A model generated the notes under the pieces. It ran no database searches, was not told where the DNA came from, and saw only the letters and a list, made by a program, of their open reading frames with translations. Of a stretch of DNA of 64,000 nucleotides, positions 1 through 10,979 are shown in pieces. Made by a program: the position numbers and the translations under genes. Every line of letters begins with the position of its first letter. The stretch's first letter is position 1. Origin of the DNA: Rhodopseudomonas rhenobacensis (GTDB lineage Bacteria > Pseudomonadota > Alphaproteobacteria > Rhizobiales > Xanthobacteraceae). The stretch is taken from contig NZ_JACHIH010000001.1 in assembly GCF_014203125.1 (NCBI RefSeq), positions 105,536 to 169,535 of the forward strand. Direction: 5' to 3'.

Positions 1-1
1 C

Positions 2-370
2 GAAGGCTCGGCGATGCCGCCGCTGCTACTGAAGCTGCTGTTCACCATGATCCCGACCCGCGCGCCGGCGCTGCTGCGGCCGTTGGTGCGGATGATCACC
101 ACGCCGGTGCTGACGACGTTCATCGAGCCGCAATTGCAGCAACACATGGCGTTCTGGGAAAGCGAACTCGGCAACAGTGAGTGGTTCGCCGGCTCCGAGT
201 TCACCGCCGCCGACGTTCAGATGAGCTTTCCGTTGGAGGCGGCCTCGGCGCGCGGCGGGCTCGACGGCAGATATCCGAAGACGCAGGCTCTGCTCGAGCG
301 CATCCACGCCCGCCCGGCCTACGCCCGTGCGCTGCAAAAGGGCGGGCCGTATACGATCGGCCAAGCGTAG
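2..370 (+). CDS. Glutathione S-transferase, C-terminal part (cut by window edge)
   Basis: Only the last 122 codons are present; the reading frame is open from base 2, so the true start lies outside the window. The visible part is the all-helical C-terminal domain of a cytosolic glutathione S-transferase, which forms the hydrophobic substrate pocket. The stretch around EGSAMPPLLLKLLF, the later WFAGSEFTAADVQMSFPLEA segment and the YPKTQALLERIHARPAY end are typical of bacterial GSTs; the conserved TAADVQMSF helix carries the N-capping Asp that is important for folding. The thioredoxin-like N-terminal domain that binds glutathione is missing, so the subclass and substrate cannot be judged. The next gene is convergent. 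Confidence 0.85.
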   Translation, partial: EGSAMPPLLLKLLFTMIPTRAPALLRPLVRMITTPVLTTFIEPQLQQHMAFWESELGNSEWFAGSEFTAADVQMSFPLEAASARGGLDGRYPKTQALLERIHARPAYARALQKGGPYTIGQA

Positions 371-549
371 CAGCAGATCGAGCGATTGATGTTGAGCGTG
401 TCCCGGACGCCGAGCAGCGCGCTTGCGCTGCGAGGCGAGCCGGGACCGTTCCAGACGCTGCCGTCGTAACGGCCCCGGATCTGCGGCGCAGCATGCCGCC
501 AATGCGGCGTGCTGCGCCGCGTCCGGGGCACGTCACCAAATTGGGTCCG

Positions 550-1446
550 CTACCCCTTCGCCTTCGCGGCATCGACCGAGGGCAGCGCCATCACGCTGAC
601 GCCGGGCGGCGGCACGTCGTCGTCCGGCACGAAGAAATCCGACATCAGCGGCACGCTCGGATCAACCCGGTAGCGCTCGAAATCGGTGACGCCCGCGGCA
701 TGCAGCACCTTGTCGTCGATGCAGAATTGCCCGGTGAACTCGCGCGACGGCTTGCAGAAGATCTCATAGGCCGCGTCGCCCATGATCTCCGGGGTGCGGC
801 TGGCGCGCATCATGGCGTCGCCGCCTAAGAGATTGCCGACCGCGGCGGTGGCGATGGTGGTGCGCGGCCACAGCGCGTTGACGGCGATGCCGGCGCGCTT
901 CTGTTCGCCGGAGAGCCCCAGCACGCACATGCTCATGCCGAACTTCGCCATGGTGTAGGCGGTGGAGTGTTCGAACCACTTTTGCTTCATGTCGAGCGGC
1001 GGCGACAGCATCAGGATGTGCGGGTTGTCGGCCTTCTTCAAATGCGGGATGCAATATTTCGACACCATGAAGGTGCCGCGGGTATTGATCCCCATCATCA
1101 GGTCGAACCGCTTCATGTCGGTATTTTGTGAGTTGGTGAGACTGATCGCGCTGGCATTGTTGACGCAGATATCGAGCCCGCCGAATTCGGCGACGGTTTT
1201 GTCGATCGCGGCGATCACCTGGGCCTCGTCGCGGATGTCGCACAGGATCGGCAAGGCGTTGCCGCCTGCCGCGCGGACTTCGTCGGCGGCGGTGTAGATC
1301 GTGCCGGCAAGCTTCGGATGCGGCTCGGCAGTCTTGGCGGCGATCGCCACATTGGCGCCGTCGCGCGCCGCGCGCAACGCGATCGCCAAGCCGATGCCGC
1401 GGCTACCGCCGGAAATGAACAGCGTCTTGCCATTCAGTGATGCCAT
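550..1446 (-). CDS. Short-chain dehydrogenase/reductase, HSDL2-like
   Basis: A 298-residue NAD(P)-dependent oxidoreductase of the short-chain dehydrogenase family. The dinucleotide motif SGGSRGIG is at residues 12-19 and the catalytic YxxxK appears as YTMAK in the middle of the protein. The opening (LNGKTLFISGGSRGIG followed by AKTAEPHPKLAGTIY) resembles the N-terminal domain of hydroxysteroid dehydrogenase-like 2 proteins, so an acyl or steroid-like substrate is possible, but this is an inference. The ATG at 1446 was chosen because GAGGGGAC lies just upstream; the frame stays open further 5' but only across sequence that includes a repeat. It is probably transcribed alone. Confidence 0.85.
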   Translation of the reverse strand: MASLNGKTLFISGGSRGIGLAIALRAARDGANVAIAAKTAEPHPKLAGTIYTAADEVRAAGGNALPILCDIRDEAQVIAAIDKTVAEFGGLDICVNNASAISLTNSQNTDMKRFDLMMGINTRGTFMVSKYCIPHLKKADNPHILMLSPPLDMKQKWFEHSTAYTMAKFGMSMCVLGLSGEQKRAGIAVNALWPRTTIATAAVGNLLGGDAMMRASRTPEIMGDAAYEIFCKPSREFTGQFCIDDKVLHAAGVTDFERYRVDPSVPLMSDFFVPDDDVPPPGVSVMALPSVDAAKAKG

Positions 1447-1549
1447 GTTTCGTCCCCTCGGTGCATGCGCGGTTTCCGCGCTGCAATGCTTGTAAGTCGG
1501 GATCGGTGAGAATTGAAGCGCAACGGCGACGATCGCCGCTCTGCCGCTA

Positions 1550-1782
1550 GGCACCCCCACCCCCGACCCGTCCCCGCAAGGGGGAGGGGGGCGCGCCGCG
1601 TTGCGGGGAAGTTATGCCCCTCTCCCAAGAGTGCGCCGAGGCTAAGTGCGAAATTATTCCGCTTCAAGGAAACAGGCCTCCTGCCAAAGCGCCCCGAAGC
1701 CGCTGCTGAGTAGTCGTTGGCGCCTCCGCGCATGCTGCCTGCTCCCCTCCCCCTTGCGGGGAGGGGTCGGGGGTGGGGGTAT
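1550..1782. repeat. Intergenic inverted-repeat pair
   Basis: The roughly 370-base gap between the dehydrogenase start and the gamma-glutamyltransferase stop holds two arms of about 38 bases, at 1552-1590 and 1741-1780. They are near-perfect reverse complements built around CCCGACCC and CCCCGCAAGGGGGAGGGG. About 150 bases lie between the arms, with no credible ORF. The layout resembles a small non-autonomous palindromic element. I see no gene in this gap. Confidence 0.6.
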
Positions 1783-1814
1783 GTGTTTGACGGTGCCGAT
1801 CAACGCATAGCGCG

Positions 1815-3584
1815 CTACTCCGCCACGGCCGCCGCCCCGCGGGTGCGTGGGTCCGGCGCGCCGCGGACGCCGTCCTTGGCTACGAAAATCGAATTCGCCG
1901 AGGTCTGGCCCAGCGGCGCCACGACGACGTGGCCCTTGGCGCGCAGCGCGGCGATCACCGCTTCGGGAAAGCCGTGCTCGATCCGCACCTCGTCGGGCAG
2001 CCATTGATGATGCAGCCGCGGCGCCGCCACCGCGGCAGCGATGTCCATGTTGTAGTCCAGCACGTCGACGATCACCTGCAGCGTCGTGGAGATGATCCGG
2101 CTGCCGCCCGGCGACCCTGTCACCAACACCACGCGGCCGTTCTTCAGGACCAGCGTCGGCGACATCGACGACAGCGGGCGCTTGCCCGGCCCCGGCAGAT
2201 TGGCCTCGAAGCCGACCAGCCCGAAGGCGTTCGAGGCGCCCGGCGCCGCGGTGAAATCGTCGAGTTCGTTGTTCAACAGCACGCCGGTGCCGTCGGCGAC
2301 GAGGCCGAGCCCATAGCTGAAATTCAGCGTGTAGGTGTTGCTGACCGCGTTGCCGTCGGCATCGACCACCGAATAATGCGTGGTGTTTTCGCCCTCGCGC
2401 GGCGGCAGCGCCGGCAAGGCGTCGGTCCAGGGCGTGGCGCGGTCGGGATCGATGCCGGCGCGCTGCTTCGTCGCATAGTCCTTTGATAGCAACGCCGCGA
2501 GCGGCGCGTCGACGAAGGCCGGGTCGCCGAGATAGCGCGCGCGGTCGGCATAGCCGCGCTTCATCGCCTCGATCAGCAGGTGAAGCGAGGCCGCGGAGCC
2601 CTGTGGAAGTTCGCGCAGTTGAAAGCCTTCGAGAATGTTCAGGCTCTCGATCAGCACGGTGCCGCCGGACGACGGCAGCGGCATCGCCACGATATCGTAA
2701 CCGCGATAAGTCCCGCGCAGCGGCGCCCGCAGCACCGGCTGATAGGCTTTCAGATCGGCGGGCGTGATGATGCCGCCGGCGTCGCTAATGCCGCGCGCGA
2801 GCTTCTCGGCCACCTCGCCTTGATAGAATCCGTTCGGCCCCTGGTCGGCGATCGCGCCGAGCGTCGCGGCGAGATCGTGCTGCACCAACTTGTCGCCGCC
2901 CTGCAGCGACGTGCCGTCGGCCCGCGAGAAGATTTTCTGCGTCGCTGGCCAGCGCGCCAGCCGCTTGTGCCAATCCGGCAGCGTATCGGCGGTGTCGTCG
3001 GCAATCACGAAGCCGTCGCGCGCCAACGCGATCGCCGGCTGCAGGATGTCCGCGAGGGTGAATTTGCCCGAGCCGTATTTCTGCAGCGCCAGCGCAAGCC
3101 CTGCGACGGTTCCCGGCACGCCGATGCCGAGCGCGGAATCGCGCGACTTCGCGTTGTCCGGCTTGCCGTCTGGCCCAAGAAACATGTTGCGCGTGGCCGC
3201 GGCCGGCGCGGTCTCGCGATAATCCAGCGCGATGTCGTCGTTCTCTTTGACGCGATGGATCACCATGAAGCCGCCGCCGCCGAGATTTCCCGCGCGCGGA
3301 TACGTCACGGCCAGCGCAAAGCCGGTGGCGACCGCGGCGTCGACGGCGTTGCCGCCCTTCGCCAGAACATCGCGGCCGATCGTGGCGGCGAGCCGCTCCT
3401 GCGCCACCACCATGCCGCGCGCGCCGGCCACCGCGGGCGCAACCGCCGCCGGCATCGCGCCGCCGCGGATATCCTGGGCTTGCGCGCCAGCGCCAACGAG
3501 CCCGAGCAGCGCCGTCACAACGCTGCAACACACCAGCCGCAGAACGGACCGCGACCTCGGCGGACTTAATCTCACCATGAACAC
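1815..3584 (-). CDS. ggt: Gamma-glutamyltransferase
   Basis: A 589-residue periplasmic enzyme that cleaves or transfers the gamma-glutamyl group of glutathione and related peptides. A basic and hydrophobic signal peptide ends near GAQAQ (about residue 37). The proenzyme cleaves itself before the threonine of TTHYSVVD (residues 401-408); that threonine becomes the N-terminal nucleophile of the small subunit. The following NTYTLNFSYG region and the PLSSMSPT motif in the small subunit, which binds the substrate carboxylates, are present. Length is normal for the family. An alternative ATG two codons downstream (3578) is equally possible. It diverges from the MFS gene at 3663, leaving about 80 bases for both promoters. 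Confidence 0.93.
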   Translation of the reverse strand: MFMVRLSPPRSRSVLRLVCCSVVTALLGLVGAGAQAQDIRGGAMPAAVAPAVAGARGMVVAQERLAATIGRDVLAKGGNAVDAAVATGFALAVTYPRAGNLGGGGFMVIHRVKENDDIALDYRETAPAAATRNMFLGPDGKPDNAKSRDSALGIGVPGTVAGLALALQKYGSGKFTLADILQPAIALARDGFVIADDTADTLPDWHKRLARWPATQKIFSRADGTSLQGGDKLVQHDLAATLGAIADQGPNGFYQGEVAEKLARGISDAGGIITPADLKAYQPVLRAPLRGTYRGYDIVAMPLPSSGGTVLIESLNILEGFQLRELPQGSAASLHLLIEAMKRGYADRARYLGDPAFVDAPLAALLSKDYATKQRAGIDPDRATPWTDALPALPPREGENTTHYSVVDADGNAVSNTYTLNFSYGLGLVADGTGVLLNNELDDFTAAPGASNAFGLVGFEANLPGPGKRPLSSMSPTLVLKNGRVVLVTGSPGGSRIISTTLQVIVDVLDYNMDIAAAVAAPRLHHQWLPDEVRIEHGFPEAVIAALRAKGHVVVAPLGQTSANSIFVAKDGVRGAPDPRTRGAAAVAE

Positions 3585-3662
3585 CTTCTCATTGCCGAGG
3601 ATGCTATATTGCTTCCGAGGCGATAAGCAAAACCTCGACCATCATTCGGGAGGAACTTGGGC

Positions 3663-5051
3663 ATGGCGGACAGCCTCGCCGCCGGCGCGCCACACGCCGC
3701 CGCCGCACCACGCTATCCGCGGCGCTCCGCGGTGGTCGGCTGGATCCTGTTCGATTGGGCGGCGCAGCCTTATTTCACGCTGATCACCACCTTCATCTTC
3801 GCGCCGTATTTCACCACGTTCGTCGCCGCCGATCCGGCGCAGGGCCAATCGCTGTGGGGTTTTGCCACCGGCGCTGCAGGACTCGTGATCGCGCTGGCCT
3901 CGCCGGTGCTCGGCGCGATTGCGGATGCCTCCGGCCGGCGCAAGCCGTGGATCTTCGGCTTCGGCGCGCTTCTCGTGATCGGCTCCTGCGCGATGTGGTT
4001 CGGCCGGCCCGGTGACCAAAGCGTGATCCTGCCGCTGCTGATCGCCTACGGCGTAGCGACCATCGGCGTCGAATTCGCCACCGTGTTCAACAACGCGATG
4101 ATGCCGCATCTGGTGCCGCCGGAGCAGATCGGGCGATTGTCCGGCACCGGCTGGGCCACCGGCTATGTCGGCGGCATCCTGTCGCTCGTTCTGGTGCTGG
4201 GATTTCTCGCCGGCAGTCCCGAAACCGGGCGCACGCTGTTCGGCCTCACGCCATGGTTCGGGCTCGACCCTTTGACGCATCAGGGCGACCGCATCACCGG
4301 GCCGCTGACCGGGATCTGGTTCGTGATCTTCGTGCTGCCGATGTTTCTTTTGACGCCGGATTTTCCGGCCAAGCGCAAGCTCGGCGCCGCGGTGCGCGAG
4401 GGCCTGCGCGAGCTTAAGGAAACCTTGCGCGAACTGCCGAAGCATCGCTCGATGGCGATGTTCCTGCTCGCCAACATGATCTACACCGACGGCCTGGTGT
4501 CGCTGTTCGCATTCGGCGGCATCTACGCCGCCGGCACCTTCGGCTGGCACACCCTGCAGATCGGCAGCTTCGGGATTCTTTTGGCGATCGCCGCCACCTT
4601 CGGCGCTTATCTCGGCGGCAAGCTCGACGACGCGCTGGGGCCGAAGCGGGTGATCGCCGGCAGCATGATGTTGTTGCTGATCGCGGTGCTCGGCATCCTG
4701 TTGATCGAGCGGGATTCCATCCTGTTCATTGCGGTGACGCCGCCGCAGCCCGGCGGCGCGCTGTTCGCGGCGCCCGCGGAAAAGGCTTATCTGTTGCTCG
4801 GCTGTCTGATCGGCATCGCCGGCGGGCCGCTGCAGGCGGCGTCGCGCTCGCTGTTGATCCACATGGCGCCGAAACACCGCATCGCGCAGTTCTTCGGGCT
4901 GTTCGCGCTGACCGGAAAAGTCACCTCGTTCATCGGCCCGATGCTGATCGGCGCGGTGACCGCAATCACCATGAGCCAGAAGGCGGGAATGGCGGTGCTG
5001 GTGCTGTTCTTCGTCGCCGGGCTGGCGTTGCTGGCGAAGGTGCGGAGTTAG
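3663..5051 (+). CDS. MFS transporter, UMF1/Atg22-like
   Basis: A 462-residue inner-membrane carrier of the major facilitator superfamily with about twelve hydrophobic segments. The opening segment GWILFDWAAQPYFTLITTF is characteristic of the UMF1/Atg22 branch (family knowledge), whose substrates are poorly known. An intracellular-loop motif of the MFS kind appears near DASGRRKPW. The ATG at 3663 is preferred over the TTG at 3657 because GGGAGGAA (3648-3655) is well spaced only from the ATG. It is divergent from ggt; the two could share control, but nothing in the sequence proves a joint role. Confidence 0.82.
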   Translation: MADSLAAGAPHAAAAPRYPRRSAVVGWILFDWAAQPYFTLITTFIFAPYFTTFVAADPAQGQSLWGFATGAAGLVIALASPVLGAIADASGRRKPWIFGFGALLVIGSCAMWFGRPGDQSVILPLLIAYGVATIGVEFATVFNNAMMPHLVPPEQIGRLSGTGWATGYVGGILSLVLVLGFLAGSPETGRTLFGLTPWFGLDPLTHQGDRITGPLTGIWFVIFVLPMFLLTPDFPAKRKLGAAVREGLRELKETLRELPKHRSMAMFLLANMIYTDGLVSLFAFGGIYAAGTFGWHTLQIGSFGILLAIAATFGAYLGGKLDDALGPKRVIAGSMMLLLIAVLGILLIERDSILFIAVTPPQPGGALFAAPAEKAYLLLGCLIGIAGGPLQAASRSLLIHMAPKHRIAQFFGLFALTGKVTSFIGPMLIGAVTAITMSQKAGMAVLVLFFVAGLALLAKVRS

Positions 5052-5081
5052 TTCGGCGCACCGGGCCGCTCCACACTCCGC

Positions 5082-5184
5082 CGTCATCGCCCGGCTTGAC
5101 CGGGCGACCCAGTATTGCAGAGCGCTTATTGTTGACCTCTGACGCTCTGCAATACTGGGTCACCCGCTTTCGCGGGTGATGACG
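5082..5184. repeat. About 103-bp palindromic element, copy 1
   Basis: A nearly fully self-complementary element. The core arms CCCAGTATTGCAGAGCG and CGCTCTGCAATACTGGG pair perfectly over 17 bp, and outer arms CGTCATC/GATGACG and CCGGGCG-type stems extend them. It lies between two convergent genes (MFS and purH). A second copy with the same CCCAGTATT-CAGAGCG core is at 53380-53479. It may be mobile or serve as a transcription boundary. Confidence 0.75.
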
Positions 5185-5225
5185 GGTGTTAGTGTCGTAA
5201 GCGCGGTGCGCTATCGCATCATCCG

Positions 5226-5251
5226 ACCTCTCCCCGCAGGCGGGGAGAGGT
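5226..5251. repeat. Short perfect palindrome downstream of purH
   Basis: ACCTCTCCCCGC, two bases, then GCGGGGAGAGGT form a perfect 12-bp stem 7 bases after the purH stop codon on the minus strand. There is no U-tract, so it is not a classic terminator, but a strong hairpin here could still protect or end the purH transcript. The same core occurs in the larger elements at 51712, 59705 and 63863. Confidence 0.7.
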
Positions 5252-5257
5252 ACGTTA

Positions 5258-6850
<1,593 letters not shown>

Positions 6851-7047
6851 GGGGCAATGTCCTCGATGGGTAAGGATGATTTTGCCCAGGCGCGCGGCAG
6901 CTTGGTCCCGCGCTTCCCGATGGTGCTCCATCCAAGGTCGCCAGTCGCGCGGGCGAGGGCTGGTTAGCAGCTTTCTCCGCGCGCCTCAACGCCTCAATAG
7001 GCGGAGCGTCGCGCCCGCATAAGCCCCATGCGAACAACAATCGCCGC

Positions 7048-8847
7048 CTACAGCGGCAATTCCGCCTGGTTGCGGGCGCTTCGCCGCGCGACGGTGGCGG
7101 CCGGCGAACTCGGCGAGCGGACGAAGCTCCAGCGTACCGACGCGGTGTGCCGGGCGTCCTGCCGGATCACGATCTGCACGGTGCGGCGCGGCCCGTCATT
7201 GCCGGCCAGAAACACGCTGTCCTCGAGCTCGACCTTGTCGTCGAGCGCCTCGAAGGTCCAGACTTCGCGGTTCGGCAGCACCAGCATCACGCCGCGGGCG
7301 TCGGTGAGCCGGCTGGCCTTCACCGCGGGGTGCAGATGAAACCGCACCGCATAGCCGGTGTCGCTGCCCTTGAGCCGCGCGCCGGGCGCCGGGGCCACGG
7401 TGTGCTCGCCGTCCAGCCGCGAGCCGTCGGCCGCAACCATCAGCACGCGGCGATGCGTCACCCCGAACCGCGACTGATAGCCGTCATGCGACATGTTGAG
7501 CATCACGCCCTCGGCGCCGACCTCGCGATAATGCTCGACACGGGCCGGGCCGGAGACGATCGGCGCGCCGTTGAGGAAGCGCTTCATCGAGGTGCGCTCG
7601 ACGAACTGGCACGACGAGGTTTCCCGATAGGTCACGGTGGAATGCGCCGCGGTGCCGCGGGCGAAGCTGCGCCAGTTCTCCCGCCCGGTGGCGGGGATGC
7701 CGCAATTGACCACGACGCGGCAACCGGCGACCGACATTTCGAACGACAGACAGCCGGCGTGGGCCTCGTCGCTGACGCTCGGCGGCGGCGGCGGCCCGGT
7801 ATCGACGATCACCGTCATGGTGCCGGCGTCGAGCCGCTGATATCCGGTGTGCGGCATGCTCGCCATCGGATTGCCGTGGGTGTCGTCATAGGCCAGCAGC
7901 GTCGCCAACAGATCCGACGGCGCGCTCGACATGCCGTTGAACAGCGCGAAGCTGCCGTCGCCGTGGCGGAAGAACCGCAGCATCGGCATCATCCGGTCGA
8001 TCGCGTTCAACAGCGCCGGCGGCGGCGCGATATTTCGCGCGGCAAAAGTCTGCCGCAGCGGCAACAGGTCGATCATCAATTCGATCAGCGCGCCGGGATT
8101 GCGCGAGATGTGGCCGCCATCGGCCAGAATCTGCCGCGCCAGTTCGTCGGACAGTTTGCGCGAGGTGGCGCGGATGTGGCGCGCCTGGTTGGCGAGGCAG
8201 AGCGAGGCGTAGCACAGCGCGATCAAGACCTGCAGCCGCGGCACGCCGTCGGCGATGTCCGGGGTGATGTAGCGCAGGCTGCGGATCTCGCGGGTCAGGC
8301 CGCGCAGGTAGCGGCGATAGAACCGGCCGTCGGTGTCGCTGAGCACCAAGGGCGCCTGCGACAACAGCGAGATCACCCGCCGCGCCAGCACGTCGGGGCG
8401 CCGGCCGACCGGCCGGTTGTGCGACATGTTGGAAATCCAGTCGTCGACCAGCGAACGGGCGTTGGCACGGGTGATCGCGGTGTCGGCGGCGCGCAGATGG
8501 CGCAGCCAGCCGAAGCCGAGCAGCGCCACCTCCCAGTCCTCCGAGGGCGGCGCGTAATCGAAGATCGAGCGGCCGTGGCAGGTGACGATCTTGCCGGCGA
8601 ACACGAAGCGCCCGGCGTAGATTTCGGCGGCGCGGGTGGCGTCGGCGGTGCGCAGATCGTGCGGCGCGATGATCAGCCGGTCGGTGCGGCCGGGCCACAG
8701 CCGCGACACCGCCACCGACCCCGCCGAGACGCGCGCCTTCAGGTTGCGCGCGAAACGGCCCAGGATCAGCGTCGATAATCGTCTGCGATAGGCCACCGAC
8801 ACCTGCGCTAGTGCCCCGAATCCGAAGTTCGCTTCACGTGGCGGCAC
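7048..8847 (-). CDS. Heparinase II/III-family protein
   Basis: A protein of up to 599 residues with the layout of the heparinase II/III family: an alpha-helical toroid (about residues 60-330) followed by a beta-sandwich lyase domain. The second half has the typical pattern GNPMASMPHTGYQRLDAGTM, a DTGPPPPPSVSDEAHAGCLSFEMS stretch split by short loops, and a TYRETSSCQFVERTSMKR region. In the characterised family these parts bind and eliminate acidic polysaccharides. The natural substrate here is unknown; a role on the cell's own exopolysaccharide is possible. The start is uncertain: GTG at 8847 follows GAGAGAGG very closely, and GTG at 8802 (reading MSVAYRRRLS) is a good alternative. It sits between rsmB and purH on one strand. 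Confidence 0.85.
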   Translation of the reverse strand: MPPREANFGFGALAQVSVAYRRRLSTLILGRFARNLKARVSAGSVAVSRLWPGRTDRLIIAPHDLRTADATRAAEIYAGRFVFAGKIVTCHGRSIFDYAPPSEDWEVALLGFGWLRHLRAADTAITRANARSLVDDWISNMSHNRPVGRRPDVLARRVISLLSQAPLVLSDTDGRFYRRYLRGLTREIRSLRYITPDIADGVPRLQVLIALCYASLCLANQARHIRATSRKLSDELARQILADGGHISRNPGALIELMIDLLPLRQTFAARNIAPPPALLNAIDRMMPMLRFFRHGDGSFALFNGMSSAPSDLLATLLAYDDTHGNPMASMPHTGYQRLDAGTMTVIVDTGPPPPPSVSDEAHAGCLSFEMSVAGCRVVVNCGIPATGRENWRSFARGTAAHSTVTYRETSSCQFVERTSMKRFLNGAPIVSGPARVEHYREVGAEGVMLNMSHDGYQSRFGVTHRRVLMVAADGSRLDGEHTVAPAPGARLKGSDTGYAVRFHLHPAVKASRLTDARGVMLVLPNREVWTFEALDDKVELEDSVFLAGNDGPRRTVQIVIRQDARHTASVRWSFVRSPSSPAATVARRSARNQAELPL

Positions 8848-9075
8848 CCTCTCTCATGACATTAGGATTGACGTGGATGCCTGGCGCCCCACCGAAACGA
8901 GCAACTCGACCGGCGGGACCCGCGCAAAGACCGAACAACGTTGTGAACCAGAACGAACCAGAGTTAACGAAAATTCTCTGCAATTCTTTTAATCCGGAAA
9001 CGGCCGGGCGCACCATCCCGCGCGCGTCCGCCCGGCGAACACCGGGAACCCCAGGCCTTACGGAAAACCTATCGA

Positions 9076-10428
9076 CTACAAAGCCTTGACCAGCCGCGCG
9101 GCATAGAAGCCGTCGAGCCCGCCGAGCCGGGCATCGGGGTGCGGCAGGTGGCACGGCAGGGTTCGCAGCGCGCCGTCGGCGGTAACGAGCTCGGAAAGCC
9201 CGGCGACTTCGCTGGCGTCGACCGGCGCGCGGCGCATCCCGGAATTGCCGGCGAGCAGCGCCGCGATGGCGTCCTCGCCTTCCTCCGGCTCCAGCGAACA
9301 GGTGCAATAGACCAGGGTTCCGCCAGGCTTCAGCAGCGTCACAGCCTTCTGCAGCAGCCGCTGCTGCTGCGCCGCCAGCGCGGCGATGTCGGTTTCCTGC
9401 TTCAGCCAGGCGACGTCGGGATGGCGGCGGATGGTGCCGGTCGAGGAGCACGGCGCGTCGAGCAGCACGGCGTCGAAGCCGTCGCCGCCTTTGCCGGTCC
9501 ACTCGGCGGCATCGGCCACCGCGGTCTCGGCCGGCAGCCCGAGCCGGGCGAGGTTTTCACGCAGCCGTGCGACGCGGCTCTGCGAACGGTCGATCGCCGT
9601 CACCCAGGCGCCGGCGTTGCAGAGCTGCGCGGTCTTGCCGCCGGGCGCCGCACACAGATCGACGACGGATTTGCCGGTGAGATCGCCGAACAGCCGCGCC
9701 GGCAAGGCGGCGGCGGCGTCCTGCACCCACCATTCGCCGTCGTCGAAGCCCGGCAGCATCTTGACCGAGCCCTGCAACAGCGTTCGCACCGTGCCGGTTG
9801 GAAGAATCTCGCCGTGCAGCCGGGTGGCCCAGGCTTCGGCGTCCGACTTCACGCTAAGATCGAGCGAGGGTTCCTCGCCGATCGCCTTGGCGATGGCGCG
9901 CGCGGTGTCGGCTCCATAGGTCGCGGTCCAGCGCGCCAGCAGCCAGGGCGGCACATCGAGCGACTGGCCCTGCAGCTCGTCGATCAAAGGCTGGCCTTCG
10001 CGGGCGCAGCGCCGCAGCACGGCGTTGACCAGGCCGGCATATTTCGAAGCGCGGCGATCGGATTGCACCAGCCGCACCGAGAGATCGACCGCGGCGTGAT
10101 CCGGCACGTCCATCCACAGAATCTGCGCGGCGCCGATCAACAGCGCGCTCTGCGCCCGCGGCGCATCGGTCGGCAATCCGCGATCGAGCAGCCGCGACAG
10201 CACGTGGCCGAGCGTACCGAGCCGGCGCAGGATGGTGGCGACCAGCCGGCGCATCAGCGCGCGGTCGCGATCCGACAGCGCCTTCAGCCCGGGATGGGCG
10301 GTGGCGCCTTCGAGCTGATCGTCGAGCGTGCGGTGCTTATGCAGCACGCCGTCGAGAATGTCGGCGGCGATGCGACGCGCTGCGAGACCGGGCACCTCGG
10401 CGGCGGGTGCGAATCGGGTTGACGACAT
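9076..10428 (-). CDS. rsmB: 16S rRNA (cytosine967-C5)-methyltransferase RsmB-like
   Basis: A 450-residue methyltransferase that puts a methyl group on C5 of a 16S rRNA cytosine using S-adenosylmethionine. An N-terminal NusB-like RNA-binding domain (about residues 15-145) is followed by the Rossmann methyltransferase domain. The SAM motif VVDLCAAPGGKTAQL is at 255-269. The two catalytic cysteines of the NOL1/NOP2/Sun family are in DAPCSSTG (Cys327) and CTCSLEPEE (Cys377). Length and domain order match RsmB. It is the first gene of the run with the heparinase-like gene and purH. The 289 bases upstream, before the divergent SdhAF4-like gene, show no ORF. Confidence 0.93.
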   Translation of the reverse strand: MSSTRFAPAAEVPGLAARRIAADILDGVLHKHRTLDDQLEGATAHPGLKALSDRDRALMRRLVATILRRLGTLGHVLSRLLDRGLPTDAPRAQSALLIGAAQILWMDVPDHAAVDLSVRLVQSDRRASKYAGLVNAVLRRCAREGQPLIDELQGQSLDVPPWLLARWTATYGADTARAIAKAIGEEPSLDLSVKSDAEAWATRLHGEILPTGTVRTLLQGSVKMLPGFDDGEWWVQDAAAALPARLFGDLTGKSVVDLCAAPGGKTAQLCNAGAWVTAIDRSQSRVARLRENLARLGLPAETAVADAAEWTGKGGDGFDAVLLDAPCSSTGTIRRHPDVAWLKQETDIAALAAQQQRLLQKAVTLLKPGGTLVYCTCSLEPEEGEDAIAALLAGNSGMRRAPVDASEVAGLSELVTADGALRTLPCHLPHPDARLGGLDGFYAARLVKAL

Positions 10429-10717
10429 GGGGTCAGATTATCACGTGAGAGCGGGCAACGGGACGACGGCGTGCGCCATCGTGCGGCCGGTCTTGATGGC
10501 ATGCGAATATGCCAAATGTAAGAATCGTCCGGCGGTCCGATGGTCGGCTTGCGCCGCAACGCTGCGGCTGCTGGAAACCGGTTTGCGATCGCAGCCCACC
10601 GGGCTTATTCAGAAGACCGCTGGCTGTCTGAAGCTGCCGGCGATAAGGAAAATGTCACGCCGGCTCCGTTGCGGGACCGATGCTGAGAAGCCGATTGCGA
10701 AGCTGGACGAGCTGCCG

Positions 10718-10948
10718 ATGACCGACGAGTCCGACACCACCCCTGCCGAAGCAGCCGCCCCGCCGCGCAAAGAGCTGCCGCCGGCGGCACAACGGGCGCT
10801 CGCCGAAGCCGCGGCGCGACGCGCCGAAGCGGATGCCCATGCCGCCGCCGAAGCTGCAGCGCGCGCCCATGAGGTCAACGGCCCGAAGGGACCGGAACCG
10901 ACCCGCTACGGCGACTGGGAAACCAAAGGCATCGCCTCGGATTTTTGA
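10718..10948 (+). CDS. SdhAF4-type succinate dehydrogenase assembly factor (DUF1674)
   Basis: A 76-residue protein. An Ala/Glu/Arg-rich N-terminal half, probably flexible or helical, leads to the conserved end GPKGPEPTRYGDWETKGIASDF (in pieces: GPKGPEPTRYGDWE and KGIASDF), the hallmark of DUF1674. Characterised eukaryotic relatives (SDHAF4/Sdh8) bind the flavinylated SdhA subunit before complex II is assembled; a like role in this bacterium is an inference from the shared C-terminus. ATG 10718 was chosen because it gives the family length; the open frame further upstream is not conserved-looking. The gene stands alone, with no sdh genes nearby in this window. Confidence 0.85.
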   Translation: MTDESDTTPAEAAAPPRKELPPAAQRALAEAAARRAEADAHAAAEAAARAHEVNGPKGPEPTRYGDWETKGIASDF

Positions 10949-10979
10949 ACGGCGGTGGATCCCAGCGACGGTGAGGCGC

